A stretch of 64,000 nt of DNA from Sthenelais limicola (taxonomy: Eukaryota; Annelida; Polychaeta; Phyllodocida; Sigalionidae). Positions 62,503-64,000 of the stretch are shown here, one piece after another (position 1 is the first letter of the stretch; every line of letters begins with the position of its first letter). Where the stretch lies: NCBI GenBank assembly GCA_942159475.1, contig OW804096.1, positions 138,007,472-138,071,471 of the forward strand. Direction: 5' to 3'. The position numbers were made by a program, and so were the translations under genes. The notes under the pieces are model-generated. The model saw only the letters and a list, made by a program, of their open reading frames with translations, had not been told where the DNA came from and did no database searches.

Positions 62503-62653
62503 TATACGGCAACAGAATGTTGATAAATTCAGTCCTATAAGTCACAATGTGAGTAAAGATTGTGCTTGTCGTAATCGCTGAGAATGCGTTATTAAGAAAA
62601 GACGTGAATAGAAGAAGACGACTGGAGAAGGAAGAGATTGAGTGAGAGTGTGA

Positions 62654-62735
62654 TGTAATCACAGTCCGTCACTCCTCATCATTTAGACAGTCCCATGCGC
62701 CATCTGTTGTCCTAAGGCATTACTAGGGACAGGAC
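62654..62735. repeat. 90-bp direct repeat, second copy
   Basis: Shares CATCATTTAGACAGTCC and GCGCCATCTGTTGTCCTAAG with 61.4 kb. Confidence 0.8.
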
Positions 62736-62777
62736 ACACAGACAGATTTATGTCCTTGCCTCATCACCTTGCCAAAC

Positions 62778-63720
62778 TAACCAATCCATGTCTCTCCTCC
62801 AAGCATAGAGGGAGGTACAGGAGGAGGGGGCAGGCTAGGAGAACCTAACCAATCCATGTCTCTCCACCAAGCATAGGGGGAGGTACAGGAGGAGGGGGCA
62901 GGCTAGGAGAACCTAACCAATCCATGTCTATCCTCCAAGCATAGAGGGAGGTACAGGAGGAGGGGGCAGGCTAGGAGAACCTAACCAATCCATGTCTCTC
63001 CTCCAAGCATTGAGGGAGGTACAGGAGGAGGGGGCGGGCTAGGAGAACCTAACCAATCCATGTCTCTCCTCCAAGCATAGGGGGAGGTACAGGAGGAGGG
63101 GGCGGGCTAGGAGAACCTAACCAATCCTTGTCTATTGTCTAAGCAGAGGGGGAGGTACAGGAGGAGGGGGCTGGCTAGGAGAACCTAACCAATCCATGTC
63201 TATCCTCTAAGCAGAGGGGGAGGTACAGGAGGAGGGGGTGGGCTAGGAGAACCTAACCAATCCAAGTCTCTCCTCCAACCATAGGGGGAGGTACAGGAGG
63301 AGGGGGCAGGCTAGGAGAACCTAACCAATCCAGGTCCCTCCTCCAACCATAGGGGGAGGTACAGGAGGAGGGGGCGGGCTAGGAGAACCTAACCAATCCA
63401 TGTCTATCCTCCAACCATAGGGGGAGGTACAGGAGGAGGGGGCAGGCTAGGAGAACCTAACCAATCCATGTCTCTCCACCAAGCATAGAGGGAGGTACAG
63501 GAGGAGGGGGCGGCCTAGGAGAACCTAACCAATCCATGTCTATCCTCCAACCATAGGGGGAGGTACAGGAGGAGGGGGCGGGCTAGGAGAACCTAACCAA
63601 TCCAGGTCCCTCCACCAAGCATAGGGGGAGGTACAGGAGGAGGGGGAGGGCTAGGAGAACCTAACCAATCCAGGTCCCTCCTCCAACCATAGGGGGAGGT
63701 ACTGGAGAGGGGGAGGGACC
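62778..63720. repeat. 68-bp minisatellite (about 14 units)
   Basis: Unit: GAACCTAACCAATCCATGTC, TCTCCTCCAAGCATAGGGGG, AGGTACAGGAGGAGGGGGCG, GGCTAGGA. Starts at 62841 and 62909 give a 68-bp period. Variation is concentrated at TCTCTCC/TCTATCC/GGTCCCT and at AAGCATAG/AACCATAG/AAGCAGAG, so variant types can be ordered along the array. Confidence 0.95.
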
Positions 63721-63777
63721 AGCAGGGGGTGGTATAGGAGGAGGGGCTGTGGGGGGAAGTGGTACAGTAGTACTACC

Positions 63778-63977
63778 CAACATTTATCAATTTCTGCTAA
63801 ATTAGAGTGCAAATGATAAATACTAGGTATATCTGAGTATATTCTGTATTGTATTCATTCAGCAAATCTGTCTGGTTATGTTAAGCTATATTTTAAACCT
63901 AATTCCAGTCTTAAATTTGGGTTATTTGAGAGGATTGGTGAAAGCCAGTTGTACATTTTTTGAAGATCTGACCCTAT
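63778..63977. mobile_element. MITE-A copy, left end lost
   Basis: AATTTCTGCTAAATTAGAGT...CTGTCTGGTTATGTTAAGC to TTTGAAGATCTGACCCT, followed by ATA. Subfamily with ACCCT-type ends. Confidence 0.8.
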
Positions 63978-64000
63978 ACATAGTGAGAATGCATATCTTC

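Noticed and set aside
62778..63720. CRISPR-like array
   Set aside because: Repeats are contiguous 68-bp units with no unique spacers, in a eukaryotic context.

Overview
The window looks like intergenic DNA from an invertebrate animal, probably marine. It is AT-rich and full of transposons. No host protein-coding gene can be recognised. The only host-type gene I can support is a tRNA-Arg(UCG) gene at about 3.1 kb with intact A and B boxes and a Pol III stop. Animal origin is suggested by a DIRS-type tyrosine-recombinase retrotransposon, a Gypsy-class element with an envelope gene, LINE remnants and very dense short inverted-repeat elements. The phylum cannot be fixed from sequence alone.

Layout. 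0-16 kb: MITEs, the tRNA, an 87-bp tandem repeat (3.8-5.2 kb), polypyrimidine tracts (5.8-7.3 and 11.5-12.0 kb) and a CTCCTG hexanucleotide array (12.3-12.6 kb). 16.4-37.7 kb: a nested cluster of large elements. A segment of about 140 bp is tandemly duplicated. Its first copy contains a DIRS/PAT-like retrotransposon on the minus strand (16555-24889) with split direct repeats, Gag, RT-RNase H and a tyrosine recombinase. The recombinase is broken just before its catalytic Tyr codon by a 2.85-kb inverted-repeat element (17588-20440). The second copy contains a 12.2-kb retrovirus-like Gypsy element on the minus strand (24948-37148) with apparently identical 226-bp LTRs, Gag (one in-frame TAG), Pol and an 845-residue envelope-like protein with a furin-type site. 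37.7-54 kb: MITEs, a second 87-bp satellite (38.9-40.9 kb), a 70-bp satellite (41.1-41.9 kb) and several long hairpins. 54-64 kb: a 0.6-kb tandem duplication, more MITEs, a 1.9-kb homopurine tract (59.4-61.3 kb) and a 68-bp minisatellite (62.8-63.7 kb).

Five short inverted-repeat families are named here by their ends. MITE-A starts TGGGTCAG, is about 237 bp, has 2-bp (mostly TA) duplications and more than 25 full or partial copies. MITE-B starts TGTGATGTGTTTC and is about 400 bp. MITE-C starts CACTCTAGGCCC and has 4-bp duplications. MITE-D is a 95-bp palindrome starting TACACTCT. MITE-E starts CAATAGGGGA and is about 370 bp. Because the two large retroelements sit in sister copies of one duplicated segment, each copy keeps the empty site of the other's insertion, so boundaries and target duplications can be read directly.

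The most noteworthy signals are: (1) the young, envelope-bearing Gypsy element with one in-frame gag stop and an unusual envelope tail; (2) the 2.85-kb element, whose interior carries 14 copies of an approximately 15-bp motif (ATACCGGGCATCCC and variants) and no recognisable transposase; and (3) several hairpins with unrelated arms but similar GC-rich mini-hairpin loops, one of which is present or absent exactly at the symmetry axis of a repeat.
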